Source: Fusobacterium ulcerans ATCC 49185 (GTDB lineage Bacteria > Fusobacteriota > Fusobacteriia > Fusobacteriales > Fusobacteriaceae). Taken from it: a DNA stretch of 64,000 nt. Positions 1-8,951 of the stretch are shown here, piece by piece; positions within the stretch are counted from its first letter, which is position 1; each line of letters begins with the position of its first letter. The translations under genes and the position numbers were made by a program. The stretch covers positions 1,116,001 through 1,180,000 of the forward strand of contig NZ_LR215979.1 in the NCBI RefSeq assembly GCF_900683735.1. Direction: 5' to 3'. The notes beneath the pieces were generated by a model. That model did no database searches. It saw only the letters and a list, made by a program, of their open reading frames with translations, and was not told the DNA's origin.

Positions 1-1
1 A

Positions 2-502
2 GTAATAGTTGTAATTGGAATGATTCTAGCTATTTTTGGGTCATTAAATGGATTGATATTATCAGGACCACGTATTTATTATGCTTTGGCAAAAGAAGGA
101 CATTTCTTTAAAATGTTTTTAAATGTACACCCTGTATATAAAGTTCCAACAAATGCAATAATTGCTCAGGCAATAGTTTCAATAACTCTTGTGCTGTCAC
201 GTAATTTAGAGCAGTTGGCTACTTTAGTTGTATTTACTGGAATGATTTTTAAACTTTTAACAATATTATCAGTTGTTGTGTTCCGTAAAAAATATCCAAA
301 TATGGAGCGTCCATATAAGGTAATAGCTTACCCTGTAACAGTTATCATAACATCTTTGGTATTTTTAGGATTGATATTAAACAATCTTGCAAAAGATCCT
401 GTAAACTCTATTTTAAGCTGTGCAGTTCAGATATTTGCAGTTGCTCTGTACATGTATTTCGATAGAAAAATTAAAAAAGAAAAAATAGATACAGAAGCAT
501 AG
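2..502 (+). CDS. APC-superfamily amino-acid permease, C-terminal part
   Basis: The reading frame is open to the left edge, so this is the 3' end of a longer gene. The visible 166 residues are strongly hydrophobic, with about four membrane segments, and carry the LSGPRIYYALAKEGHFFK stretch followed by HPVYKVPTNAI. This loop is typical of the APC superfamily, especially LAT/SteT-type amino-acid exchangers. The protein is predicted to import or exchange an amino acid across the inner membrane. It ends 31 bases before the amidohydrolase start with no terminator between, so the two are probably co-transcribed and the permease may supply that enzyme's substrate. The substrate cannot be read from this fragment. 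Confidence 0.8.
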   Translation, partial: VIVVIGMILAIFGSLNGLILSGPRIYYALAKEGHFFKMFLNVHPVYKVPTNAIIAQAIVSITLVLSRNLEQLATLVVFTGMIFKLLTILSVVVFRKKYPNMERPYKVIAYPVTVIITSLVFLGLILNNLAKDPVNSILSCAVQIFAVALYMYFDRKIKKEKIDTEA

Positions 503-533
503 TACATATATTTTATAATATAAGGAGGCAGAA

Positions 534-2162
534 ATGGAAACATTATTTTATAATGCAAAAGTATATATAGAAAGAGAAAAATTTGCTGAAGCTGTCTTGG
601 TAAAAGATGGAATAATATCAAAAGTTGGAACAAGTGAAGAACTTTTAAAAGAGGCAGATAAAGATTGTAAGAAGATAGATTGTCAAGGAAAAACAATAAT
701 TCCTGGATTGAATGATTCTCATATGCATCTATTGGTATTGGGAGAATCTCTTCAAACAGTAAAACTTACAAACAGTAAATCTATTGATGAAATAATAGAA
801 AGATGCAGAAAATTTATAAAAGAAAATCCTGAATTATCAAAGAATGGTGTATTTGCAATAGGATGGAATCAAGATTTATTTGAAGGGGATAAGAGAATAC
901 CTAACAGACATGATGTAGATAAAATATCTACAGAAGTTCCAATTATTTTGAGAAGAGTATGTGGACATCAAATGGTATCAAATACAAAAGCAATAGAAAT
1001 GCTGGGAATAGATGGAAACTCTGAGCAGTATGAGGGAGGAACATTTGAGATAGGGGAAGATGGATATCCAAATGGAGTATTTACTGAAAATGCCTGTCGT
1101 CAGCTTAGAAAAGTTATTCCTGAATTTTCATTGGAAGATAGAGAAAAAATGGCTGTTGAAGCTATGAAGCATGCTGTTTCTTTTGGGATAACAAGTGTAC
1201 AGAGTAATGATTTAGGAGCAGTTGTTTTAGGAGAAAAGGATAAATATTTCAAAATGTTTCGTAAAATTTATGAGGAAGGAAAAGGACTTCTTCGTTATCA
1301 TCATCAGATAACTTTCCAATCTCCTGAGGAATTAAAGGAATATGCAGAGAATGGAGAGCTTGTAAAAGGTAATTATCCAGAAGATTCATGGGTGACATTA
1401 GGACCTTTAAAATTGTTTAAAGATGGAAGTTTAGGAGCCAGAACAGCAATGTTGGAAAATGACTATGCAGATGATCCTGGAAATCATGGAGAAGAAAGAT
1501 TTGATGAGAAATACATAGATGATTTATGTAGAGCTGCTGATGAACATGGTATGCAAATAGCTACTCATGTAATAGGAGATGCTGCAACTAACAGTGTAAT
1601 GAAAACATATGAGAAACTTATAAAGGATGGGAAAAATCCTCTACGTCATGCTTTAATTCACTGCCAGATAACAAATAAGGAAATGCTTGAAAATATAGCT
1701 GAAAAAAATGTTTTAGTAATGTATCAGCCAATATTTTTAGATTATGATATGCATATAGTAGAGTCTAGATGTGGAAAAGATCTTGCATCAACATCTTATG
1801 CCTTTAATACTTTGGATAAACTAGGTGGAAAAATTTCATATGGAACAGACTGCCCAGTAGAAGGATGTAATCCTTTCCCAAATATATATTGTGCAGTAAC
1901 TCGTAAAGACTTAAAAGGTAATCCAGCAGAAGGATTCTATCCTGAAGAATGTGTAGATGTATACACAGCTGTTGATGCTTATACTGAAGGAAGTGCTTAT
2001 GCACAGTTCATGGAGGATAAAAAAGGAAGAATAAAAGAAGGATACTATGCAGATATGGTTATATTAGACAAAGATATATTTACTGTAGATTCTCTTGAAA
2101 TAAAAGATATAAAACCATTATTAACTATGGTTGGCGGAAAAATAGTGTATGAGAAAAAATAA
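534..2162 (+). CDS. YtcJ-like metal-dependent amidohydrolase (Amidohydro_3)
   Basis: This 542-residue protein has the full amidohydrolase pattern: HxH at 63-65 (NDSHMHL), a candidate metal-bridging lysine K296 (KLFKDGS), histidines H345 (ATHVIGD) and H376 (LIHCQI), and the catalytic aspartate D439 in YGTDCPVEG. The length matches the YtcJ/exoenzyme-regulatory-protein-like branch, which hydrolyses N-acyl or cyclic amide bonds. A strong AAGGAGG ribosome site lies just before the ATG. It follows the permease closely, suggesting uptake and hydrolysis of an amidated or acylated amino-acid compound. The exact substrate is unknown. A strong terminator follows at 2201-2238. Confidence 0.85.
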   Translation: METLFYNAKVYIEREKFAEAVLVKDGIISKVGTSEELLKEADKDCKKIDCQGKTIIPGLNDSHMHLLVLGESLQTVKLTNSKSIDEIIERCRKFIKENPELSKNGVFAIGWNQDLFEGDKRIPNRHDVDKISTEVPIILRRVCGHQMVSNTKAIEMLGIDGNSEQYEGGTFEIGEDGYPNGVFTENACRQLRKVIPEFSLEDREKMAVEAMKHAVSFGITSVQSNDLGAVVLGEKDKYFKMFRKIYEEGKGLLRYHHQITFQSPEELKEYAENGELVKGNYPEDSWVTLGPLKLFKDGSLGARTAMLENDYADDPGNHGEERFDEKYIDDLCRAADEHGMQIATHVIGDAATNSVMKTYEKLIKDGKNPLRHALIHCQITNKEMLENIAEKNVLVMYQPIFLDYDMHIVESRCGKDLASTSYAFNTLDKLGGKISYGTDCPVEGCNPFPNIYCAVTRKDLKGNPAEGFYPEECVDVYTAVDAYTEGSAYAQFMEDKKGRIKEGYYADMVILDKDIFTVDSLEIKDIKPLLTMVGGKIVYEKK

Positions 2163-2200
2163 TATCAATTAATGAAATTAAAATAAATAAGTTGTTTATA

Positions 2201-2238
2201 AAAAATCCTCAGAAAAATAATTCTGGGGATTTTTATAT
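2201..2238 (+). terminator. Intrinsic terminator of the permease-amidohydrolase operon
   Basis: A 14-bp stem (AAAAATCCTCAGAA / TTCTGGGGATTTTT, one G-T pair) with a 6-base AAATAA loop ends in a T-rich tail. Confidence 0.85.
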
Positions 2239-2362
2239 TTTTTATATAAGATAATCATATTGAAAATATATTTTTAAATAGAAAAGTAATAAAATTAAGA
2301 AAATACTTCTATATAAAGTTTTTTTATTATAGCATTTTTTTCAATTTAAAGAACTTATTAGT

Positions 2363-2391
2363 TTGTAAATGCAGAAAAAATTTGATATAAT
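2363..2391 (+). promoter_or_regulatory. Sigma-70 promoter of the EAL-domain gene
   Basis: TTGTAA, a 17-base spacer and a perfect TATAAT at 2386-2391 lie about 50 bases before the gene. This is the best promoter in the 2163-2439 gap. Confidence 0.7.
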
Positions 2392-2439
2392 GAAGACATG
2401 ATTGTATTAGTTTATATTTAAAAAATTGGAGGAAGAGCT

Positions 2440-4707
2440 TTGGGAAAGAAATCTGAAATATCGTATTTTTTAAGCATCAAAAAAGTAGCTTTTTATATGG
2501 TTGCTTTAGTAGTAATAATAAGTTCAATTGCTGTAACTTATAATCAAAAAACCATAAATAAAGAAATGGAAAAATATCTTTACGAGTTATCTATTCAGTC
2601 TAAGGGAAAAATAGACACAAGAATTGATTCTAACTTTACAATTTTATATTCTATAAAAAAATATATAATAGACAATAATATGAATGATGCTGAAATTAAA
2701 GAATATGTAAAGTATCTTAAACATTGCTATCCTTTTAATTGGATTGGATATGTTGATATTAATGGAGATGCTGAAATTTCGAATGGGAAAACAGATAATT
2801 TTTTAGAATATCCTGTTATCCAGAAAGCATTAGCAGGGAAAGGGGGAATAAGCAACAATATTAAAAATATTTTTGGAGAAGATGGAGTTCTTTATACTGT
2901 TCCCTGTGATACAAATGTAAAAGGAGTTATTATAGGATTTACACCCTCATATACCTTAAGACGTCTTTTGTTTAGTGAGTCATTTAGTGGAGAAGGATTC
3001 TCTCATATAATTAATAACCAAGGGGAATTTATTCTTAAAGCAGAAAATAAAAATTCTAAAGTTAAAGGGATAAATTTTTTTGATAATTTAAAAACAATGG
3101 AAAAAAATACTAGATCTTTAAATGAATTAGAAAAAGATATTTTAGAAGATAAAGTAGGAAATATAAAGTTTGAATTAGAGTCTGTAAAATTTACTCTTAA
3201 CTATATGCCTTTAAAAAATGGAAACTGGTATGTATTATCTATTGTTCCAAGTGAAGTATATTCATCACAGCTACTTAACTATACAAGATATAATATGGCA
3301 ATTATATTTATTTCTATGCTTATATTTTTAGGAATGATTGTTTTTATTCTGAAAACAACAGCTAGAAAAAATGAGGAAATAAGTAAAATAGCATATGAAG
3401 ATCCAATAACAAAAGGATTTACAGCTGCACGTTTTGAAATAGATGTAAGAAAAAGACTAGTAAAAAAAGTTTTCAAACCTTTCACTTTCATCTCTTTAGA
3501 TATTCGTAAATTTAAACTTATAAATGAATCTTTTGGAGAAGAAAAAGGAAACTATGTATTAAAATATGTACATGACTGTATAAAGAAAAGTATTGGAGAA
3601 GGTGAGAGTGTATCTCGTGTTTCTTCAGATACATTTAATATATTATTAAATTCTACTAATGAAAGCGAAATAAGATGTAAAGTAAAAAATCTTTCTACAT
3701 TAATAAATGAATTTAATACTGATTCAGAAACTCCATATTATTTATCTATAGATTGTGGAATTTATATAGTTAATAATCAAAATCAAAATATAATAATAAT
3801 ACGTGATCGTGCTAATCATGCTAGAAAAAATAGTAAAAATTCTTCAAATACTGAATTATTCTATAATTGTATTTTCTATAATAATATAGAAATAGAAAAT
3901 TCTTTAAAAGAAAAGAGTATAGAAGATAATATGGAACGTGCTTTAGAAAATAGTGAATTTGTAGTTTATCTACAGCCTAAAGTCGAATTAAAAACCAATA
4001 AAGTAGCTGGAGCTGAAGCTCTTGTTCGTTGGATAGATCCTAAAAAGGGTATAATACCACCTCTTGAATTTATTCCAATATTTGAAAAGAATGGATTTAT
4101 AGCAAAATTAGATATTTATGTATTTGAAGAGGTATGTAAAATAATAAAAAGTTGGATGGATGAAGGGACTAATCCTGTTCCTATATCAGTAAATTTATCT
4201 CGTATACATTTACAAAATCCACATTTCTTGAAAAAATATAAAGAGATTCAGCTGAGATATAATGTTCCACCTGATCTATTAGAAATTGAATTGACTGAAA
4301 CAATGGTATTTGAAAACTTTGAGCATTTAAAAAAAGTTATAAGTGAAATTCATCAAATGGGATTCCATTGTTCTATAGATGATTTTGGAAGTGGGTATTC
4401 TTCTTTGAATCTTCTTAAAGAGATTCCAGTTGATATTCTGAAACTAGATAGAATATTTTTCAGCAAAGAAAATGATGAAAGAGGAAATAATGTAATAGAA
4501 TCAATAATATCGTTAGCTAAAAAATTAAATATGACTACAATTTCTGAAGGGATTGAAACAATATCTCAGTTAGATTTTTTAAAGAAGGTAAAGTGCGACT
4601 TAGTACAGGGATATGTATTTTCAAAACCTCTCAGTAAAGAAGCGTTTGAAAGAGGATTTTTAAAAAATAAAGATATAAAAGTAAAGGAATATAAAAGTAA
4701 AAAATAA
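2440..4707 (+). CDS. Membrane c-di-GMP phosphodiesterase with Cache-like sensor, degenerate GGDEF and EAL
   Basis: The start codon is TTG with GGAGGA 6 bases upstream; no ATG fits better. The 755 residues begin with a membrane segment (about 13-31), followed by a ~250-residue outside domain like dCache sensors, a second membrane segment (about 286-306), a GGDEF-like domain and an EAL domain. The GGDEF signature is replaced by SSDTF (395-399), so cyclase activity should be absent. The EAL domain keeps its key motifs: E526-A527-L528 in EALVRW, ELTET, D647-D648 in DDFGSGYSS, and E703 in SEGIET. It is therefore predicted to hydrolyse c-di-GMP in response to an external signal. It is a single-gene unit with its own promoter and terminator. 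Confidence 0.88.
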   Translation: MGKKSEISYFLSIKKVAFYMVALVVIISSIAVTYNQKTINKEMEKYLYELSIQSKGKIDTRIDSNFTILYSIKKYIIDNNMNDAEIKEYVKYLKHCYPFNWIGYVDINGDAEISNGKTDNFLEYPVIQKALAGKGGISNNIKNIFGEDGVLYTVPCDTNVKGVIIGFTPSYTLRRLLFSESFSGEGFSHIINNQGEFILKAENKNSKVKGINFFDNLKTMEKNTRSLNELEKDILEDKVGNIKFELESVKFTLNYMPLKNGNWYVLSIVPSEVYSSQLLNYTRYNMAIIFISMLIFLGMIVFILKTTARKNEEISKIAYEDPITKGFTAARFEIDVRKRLVKKVFKPFTFISLDIRKFKLINESFGEEKGNYVLKYVHDCIKKSIGEGESVSRVSSDTFNILLNSTNESEIRCKVKNLSTLINEFNTDSETPYYLSIDCGIYIVNNQNQNIIIIRDRANHARKNSKNSSNTELFYNCIFYNNIEIENSLKEKSIEDNMERALENSEFVVYLQPKVELKTNKVAGAEALVRWIDPKKGIIPPLEFIPIFEKNGFIAKLDIYVFEEVCKIIKSWMDEGTNPVPISVNLSRIHLQNPHFLKKYKEIQLRYNVPPDLLEIELTETMVFENFEHLKKVISEIHQMGFHCSIDDFGSGYSSLNLLKEIPVDILKLDRIFFSKENDERGNNVIESIISLAKKLNMTTISEGIETISQLDFLKKVKCDLVQGYVFSKPLSKEAFERGFLKNKDIKVKEYKSKK

Positions 4708-4730
4708 TAAAAAATGGGTCTTAATTTTAT

Positions 4731-4776
4731 AAATAGGTTAAATGGCTGGTACATTTTAACCTATTTATTTTTTTTA
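4731..4776 (+). terminator. Intrinsic terminator after the EAL gene
   Basis: A perfect 12-bp stem (AAATAGGTTAAA / TTTAACCTATTT) is followed by ATTTTTTTT. Confidence 0.85.
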
Positions 4777-4843
4777 GTGTCTAGATTATAATGAAAAGAG
4801 GCAATTTTTGAAAAATATAAGTAAAAAGGCAAATGATATACTA

Positions 4844-4859
4844 TGGCATAAAAATTGCT
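4844..4859 (+). promoter_or_regulatory. Sigma-54 (RpoN) promoter of the malY-like gene
   Basis: TGGCATAAAAATTGCT matches the -24/-12 consensus TGGCACGNNNNTTGCW with GG and GC at the exact spacing. The same 16 bases recur at 8632-8647. The start codon is 44 bases downstream. Confidence 0.85.
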
Positions 4860-4902
4860 TTATATGTAAATATAAAATTTTTGTTGTATAAAAGGAGAAA
4901 AT

Positions 4903-6087
4903 ATGAAATATTGTTTTGATGAAAAAATTGATAGAAGTAAAAATCACTCAGCTAAATGGGCAGAATTAGGAAAAAAATTTGGAACAGATGACTTATTCCC
5001 AATGTGGATAGCAGATATGGACATAAAGACAGCTCCAGAAATAGTTCAGGCAATGAAAGAAAAAGTGGAACAGGAGATATTTGGATATGTCTATAGACCA
5101 GATTCATATTATAAAAGTGCTGTAGATTGGCTAGAAAGAAGATTTGGATATAAAATATCAGAAAAAACTCTTATTCATAGTCCAGGAGTAGTACCAAGTC
5201 TATCTATTCTTGTAAAACTTATGACTAATGAAAATGAAAAAATATTAATACAGACACCTGTATATTACCCATTTGCTGAAACTATAAAGGATAATAAAAG
5301 AACTCTTGTAACAAATGAGTTGGTAAGAGATGAGAATGGATATTATACAATGGATTTTGCTGATTTAGAAGAAAAACTTTCAGATGAAAAAGTAACTTTA
5401 TTCATTCTTTGCAGCCCTCACAATCCAGTAGGAAGAGTATGGAAAAAAAAGGAACTGGCAAAAGTAGGGGAGCTATGTCTGAAATATAATGTAAGAATAA
5501 TAGCAGATGAAATTTGGAGAGATATCATCATGCCAGGAGTAACTCACACTCCTTTGGCATCTATCAGCAAAGAAATAGAAGATATTACAATAACTTGTTT
5601 TTCTCCAACTAAAACTTTTAATATAGCAGGACTTCAGGCTTCATTTGCTACATTCCCTAGAAAAGAGGAACTAGAAAGATTTGATCGTGAACTTGGAATA
5701 CTTGATATAAAAAGAAATAATCCATTCAGCTTAGTAGCTTTTGAAGCTGCATATACTAAATGTGATGAATGGGTAGATCAGTTAAATAAATTTTTAAGTA
5801 GTAATATGGATTATACAATAGATTTTATAGAAAAAAGAATTCCAGAAGTGAAAATCTGCAAAGCAGAGGGAACATATTTATTATGGCTTGATTTCTCTGC
5901 TTTAGGATTTACAAAGGAAGGATTATCTGAATTTATGAAAAGAGAAGCTAAGGTAGCAATGGATGATGGATACTGGTTCGGAGATAATGGAATTGGATAT
6001 GAGAGAATGAATATTGCATGTCCTAGATATATGCTTGAAGAAGGATTGACAAGAATAGAGAAAGCAGTAAAATCTTTGAGAAAATAA
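4903..6087 (+). CDS. MalY/PatB family PLP-dependent C-S lyase/aminotransferase
   Basis: This is a 394-residue fold-type I PLP enzyme of the usual family length. Visible motifs are MWIADMD near the N-terminus, SPGVVPSL, CSPHNPVGRVW, the cofactor-binding ADEIWRDI, and SPTKTFNIAGLQ with Schiff-base lysine K237. Family members cleave cystathionine or cysteine to a thiol or H2S, ammonia and pyruvate, or act as aminotransferases. It has a strong AAAGGAG site and a sigma-54 promoter identical to that of the glutaredoxin/D-cysteine desulfhydrase operon. That supports a role in sulfur-amino-acid breakdown under control of the adjacent enhancer-binding protein. Beta-lyase rather than transaminase activity is an inference. 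Confidence 0.88.
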   Translation: MKYCFDEKIDRSKNHSAKWAELGKKFGTDDLFPMWIADMDIKTAPEIVQAMKEKVEQEIFGYVYRPDSYYKSAVDWLERRFGYKISEKTLIHSPGVVPSLSILVKLMTNENEKILIQTPVYYPFAETIKDNKRTLVTNELVRDENGYYTMDFADLEEKLSDEKVTLFILCSPHNPVGRVWKKKELAKVGELCLKYNVRIIADEIWRDIIMPGVTHTPLASISKEIEDITITCFSPTKTFNIAGLQASFATFPRKEELERFDRELGILDIKRNNPFSLVAFEAAYTKCDEWVDQLNKFLSSNMDYTIDFIEKRIPEVKICKAEGTYLLWLDFSALGFTKEGLSEFMKREAKVAMDDGYWFGDNGIGYERMNIACPRYMLEEGLTRIEKAVKSLRK

Positions 6088-6387
6088 AAGAATAAAAAAA
6101 TTAATAAAATAGTAGAATAATACTGAGAGTAACTAGAAAATAAATTTTAGAAGTTTGGAAATTAGAAAGATTTATGAAATTAATAAAGTAAATAAAACTT
6201 AAAAAATAGACTGTTTGAATGAAGTGAGTTTTCAATGTTAAGTAATTTGAATTGCTGAAAAGAAAAACTGACACAAGCAATTATCATTTTATGTTTTATG
6301 GACAAAGTTAATAAAAAACCTTTCTATTAAAAAATTTTAAAATTATATTTTACTTAATCAAGAGTTACTCTCTTTTTTTTATTTTTT
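6088..6387. other. Non-coding spacer with a long-range inverted repeat
   Basis: No gene is visible in this A/T-rich spacer. GAGAGTAACT at 6125-6134 is the exact reverse complement of AGTTACTCTC at 6363-6372, which is followed by eight Ts. The two halves would form a terminator-like stem closing a ~228-base loop. It may be an interrupted terminator or a structured RNA. Confidence 0.4.
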
Positions 6388-6416
6388 TTGAATCATTGAG
6401 ATAAGAATGATACAAT
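6388..6416 (+). promoter_or_regulatory. Sigma-70 promoter of the sigma-54 activator gene
   Basis: TTGAAT, a 17-base spacer and TACAAT (6411-6416) lie 35 bases before the ATG at 6451. The activator thus appears to be made from a housekeeping promoter. Confidence 0.65.
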
Positions 6417-6450
6417 AAGAATATAATAATATAAAAGTCGAGGGGTGGAA

Positions 6451-8511
6451 ATGAGAAAGAAAGTAGCAATAGTAACTAATGCTAAAGAGGTAATAAGTTC
6501 ATATGCAACTCAGCTTAAAACACTTTTTGGAGATCTTGTAGAAACTGAATTGTATAACTTTGAAGATGGAAGTGCTAAAAATATAAAAAAGACTGATCTT
6601 TATCTTATCTCTACAAGTGCTTGTGAATTTTTTGATGATAAATTTTTAAAAAATAAAAATGTAGTTATATGTGATTTGACTATAACAAAGGACAAATTAG
6701 AATTTCTTAAAAAATTTCCTGAGGGAACGAGGGCAGTACTTTTTAATGTAACAGTAAAGATGACATATGAAACTATTTCATGCCTGTACCACCTAGGAGT
6801 GAATAATATAGAGTTGCTTCCAGGATATCCACAAATGGAAGAACTGCCAGATACTCCTATAATAATAACACCTGCAGAGATAGCTCTCATACCTGAGAAA
6901 TATTTAGATAGAGAAATAGTAGACATAGGTCATAGAGTGCTGGATGCTAATACAATAATAGAAATAGCACTGAAACTTGAATATGAACATATGCTTTATT
7001 ATAAGGAAATAAAAGAATACTTGAAGACAGTAGCTTCCAATGATTTCAGTCTTAATGAAATACTGGAAAAGGCTACAACAGCAGAAAGTCAGCTCCAAAT
7101 ATTGCTGAAAACAATGGATATAGGAATAGTAGGGGTAGATAAAGACAACTATGTATGTGCCTGTAATGAGGGAGCTGAGAAAATATTAAATAGAAAAGCG
7201 GATACAGTTCTAGGAGAAAAGGTGGATATATTTTTTCCTGCAATACCTTTTGATGAAGTAAAAGAAAGCAGGAAGGAGATAAAATCAAAGCTTATAAAAA
7301 TAAATGAACAGCCAATAAACTTGAATATAACTCCAATAGTAAGGACAGCTAACTATATGGGAGCTTTTGCATTCATCCAGAAGTTTCAGGATGAAGAATT
7401 AAAGCAGCAAGAGCTGAGAAGACAGCTGATGAATAAAGGGCATGTGGCTAAATATAATTTTGATGACATAATTGGAGATTCACCTCAGATAGCTAAAATA
7501 AAAGATATAGCTAAAAAAATGTCTAAAACTAATGCTGCAGTATTAATAACTGGTGAAAGCGGTACTGGAAAAGAATTGTTTGCTCACTCAATACATAATT
7601 ATTCTGAAAGAAAAGATTCCCCTTTTGTAGCAATAAACTGTGCAGCTATACCAGAGAATCTTTTGGAAAGTGAGCTTTTTGGATATGAAGAGGGAGCTTT
7701 TACAGGAGCAAAAAAAGGAGGGAAAATAGGACTTTTTGAATTTGCTCATATGGGAACATTATTTCTTGATGAGATAGAGGGAATGAGTCCTCTGCTTCAA
7801 ATAAAGCTGCTGAGAGTGATTCAGGAAAAGGAAATAATGAAAATTGGCGGGGATAAGGTAATAAAAATAGATGTAAGGCTTATTGCAGCTACTAATGAAA
7901 ATCTTAAATCTCTGATGAAAGAGGGAAAATTTAGAAAAGATTTATATTATAGAATAAATACATTGCCTATAATGATACCACCTCTTAGGGAAAGAAAAGA
8001 AGATATATCACTGTTAATGAATAAATTTATAAAAGAAACTGGAGGGGAATTTAGATTTTCTAAACAGGCAAAAGAGGCTTTTGATTTCTATAACTGGGAA
8101 GGAAATATACGAGAAATGAAAAATTATGCTGAATTCTTTTCATATCTGGATAAAGAAATAATAGAATATGAAGATCTTCCAGCAGCTATAACTGATTACT
8201 TTGAGGAGGAATATAAAAAAGATTCTGATATGAAAAAAGAAATCAGTGATGAAGAAAAATTAAGAAAAAAATCAGGAAGCAGATATGACAGTTATATTTT
8301 CATAATGAAAAAGATAAAAGAAAGTAATATGGCAGGAAAATCTTCTGGAAGAAAGGGCCTGGCAGAAGAGTGTCATAAGAATAATATTTTTCTATCTGAA
8401 CAAGAAATCAGAAAGATATTAAAAGACTTGGAAGAAATAGAATTTATAGAAGTCTATAAGGGGAGAAAAGGAAGTATACTTTCAGAAAAAGGAAAGAAAT
8501 TCATAAAATAA
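6451..8511 (+). CDS. Sigma-54-dependent enhancer-binding transcriptional activator (PAS, AAA+)
   Basis: I prefer ATG 6451, because GAGGGG is spaced 5 bases from it; an in-frame GTG at 6445 overlaps that site. The protein has 686 residues. An N-terminal ~190-residue alpha/beta sensor-like region of unknown ligand is followed by a PAS-like segment (about 200-330) and the central AAA+ domain. That domain has Walker A GESGTGKE (368-375), the sigma-54-contacting GAFTGA loop (415-420) and Walker B LFLDEIEG. The C-terminus lacks an obvious Fis-type helix and instead looks like a winged-helix (GRKGLAEECHK...SEQEIRKILKDL). It lies between two operons with identical sigma-54 promoters, so these are its likely targets. 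Confidence 0.92.
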   Translation: MRKKVAIVTNAKEVISSYATQLKTLFGDLVETELYNFEDGSAKNIKKTDLYLISTSACEFFDDKFLKNKNVVICDLTITKDKLEFLKKFPEGTRAVLFNVTVKMTYETISCLYHLGVNNIELLPGYPQMEELPDTPIIITPAEIALIPEKYLDREIVDIGHRVLDANTIIEIALKLEYEHMLYYKEIKEYLKTVASNDFSLNEILEKATTAESQLQILLKTMDIGIVGVDKDNYVCACNEGAEKILNRKADTVLGEKVDIFFPAIPFDEVKESRKEIKSKLIKINEQPINLNITPIVRTANYMGAFAFIQKFQDEELKQQELRRQLMNKGHVAKYNFDDIIGDSPQIAKIKDIAKKMSKTNAAVLITGESGTGKELFAHSIHNYSERKDSPFVAINCAAIPENLLESELFGYEEGAFTGAKKGGKIGLFEFAHMGTLFLDEIEGMSPLLQIKLLRVIQEKEIMKIGGDKVIKIDVRLIAATNENLKSLMKEGKFRKDLYYRINTLPIMIPPLRERKEDISLLMNKFIKETGGEFRFSKQAKEAFDFYNWEGNIREMKNYAEFFSYLDKEIIEYEDLPAAITDYFEEEYKKDSDMKKEISDEEKLRKKSGSRYDSYIFIMKKIKESNMAGKSSGRKGLAEECHKNNIFLSEQEIRKILKDLEEIEFIEVYKGRKGSILSEKGKKFIK

Positions 8512-8520
8512 ATAGGCAGA

Positions 8521-8563
8521 AAAAGGGTAAATAGGATTTTCTATTCACCCTTTTTATTTTTTT
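8521..8563 (+). terminator. Intrinsic terminator after the activator gene
   Basis: AAAAGGGTAAATAG pairs with CTATTCACCCTTTT (one mismatch), has a 6-base loop, and is followed by a T-rich tail. Confidence 0.8.
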
Positions 8564-8599
8564 ATAAGAATAAAATTGAAAATATTTGTTCTTTTTTAG

Positions 8600-8617
8600 T
8601 TGAAATAACTATTTCAA
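8600..8617. promoter_or_regulatory. Dyad TTGAAAT-N4-ATTTCAA upstream of the sigma-54 promoter
   Basis: A perfect 7-bp inverted repeat ends 15 bases before the -24 element. It is a candidate operator, or activator site if the activator can bind this close. I do not see the same dyad before 4844. Confidence 0.35.
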
Positions 8618-8631
8618 ATTTTTTATTTTTT

Positions 8632-8647
8632 TGGCATAAAAATTGCT
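8632..8647 (+). promoter_or_regulatory. Sigma-54 (RpoN) promoter of the grx-dcyD-symporter operon
   Basis: TGGCATAAAAATTGCT is identical in all 16 positions to the site at 4844. The -12 GC is 43 bases before the first ATG. Confidence 0.88.
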
Positions 8648-8689
8648 TTTATTTCAGCAATTAAAAAAATAAAATTAGGAGGTTTAATT

Positions 8690-8941
8690 ATGATCATTGT
8701 AATAGGAAGTAATTTATGTTCAGATACTATGGGGGCAGTGACAAAATTGAAAGAGGAAGGAATGGAATTTGAATTTCATGATATTTCAGCTAGTCTTGAC
8801 AACTTAAAAGAATACCTCGAGCTTAGAGAAAAAAGTCCTCTATATGTTCCAGTAAAAGCTGAAGGAAGAATAGGAATCCCATGTTTTATAAAAGAAGATG
8901 GAACTGAAACTATGGATTTAGATGATATATTAAAAAAATAA
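8690..8941 (+). CDS. Glutaredoxin-like small protein
   Basis: This 83-residue protein has a thioredoxin-fold pattern: a beta strand MIIVIGS, an active-site-like CSDT (one cysteine in place of CxxC), and GIPCF, whose proline fits the cis-Pro position. It resembles glutaredoxin-related proteins of anaerobes. AGGAGG lies 8 bases before the ATG. It is the first gene of the sigma-54 operon, 10 bases before the D-cysteine desulfhydrase gene, and may handle thiol/disulfide or persulfide chemistry tied to cysteine breakdown. The reaction itself is inferred. Confidence 0.7.
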   Translation: MIIVIGSNLCSDTMGAVTKLKEEGMEFEFHDISASLDNLKEYLELREKSPLYVPVKAEGRIGIPCFIKEDGTETMDLDDILKK

Positions 8942-8951
8942 GGAGAAAAAG

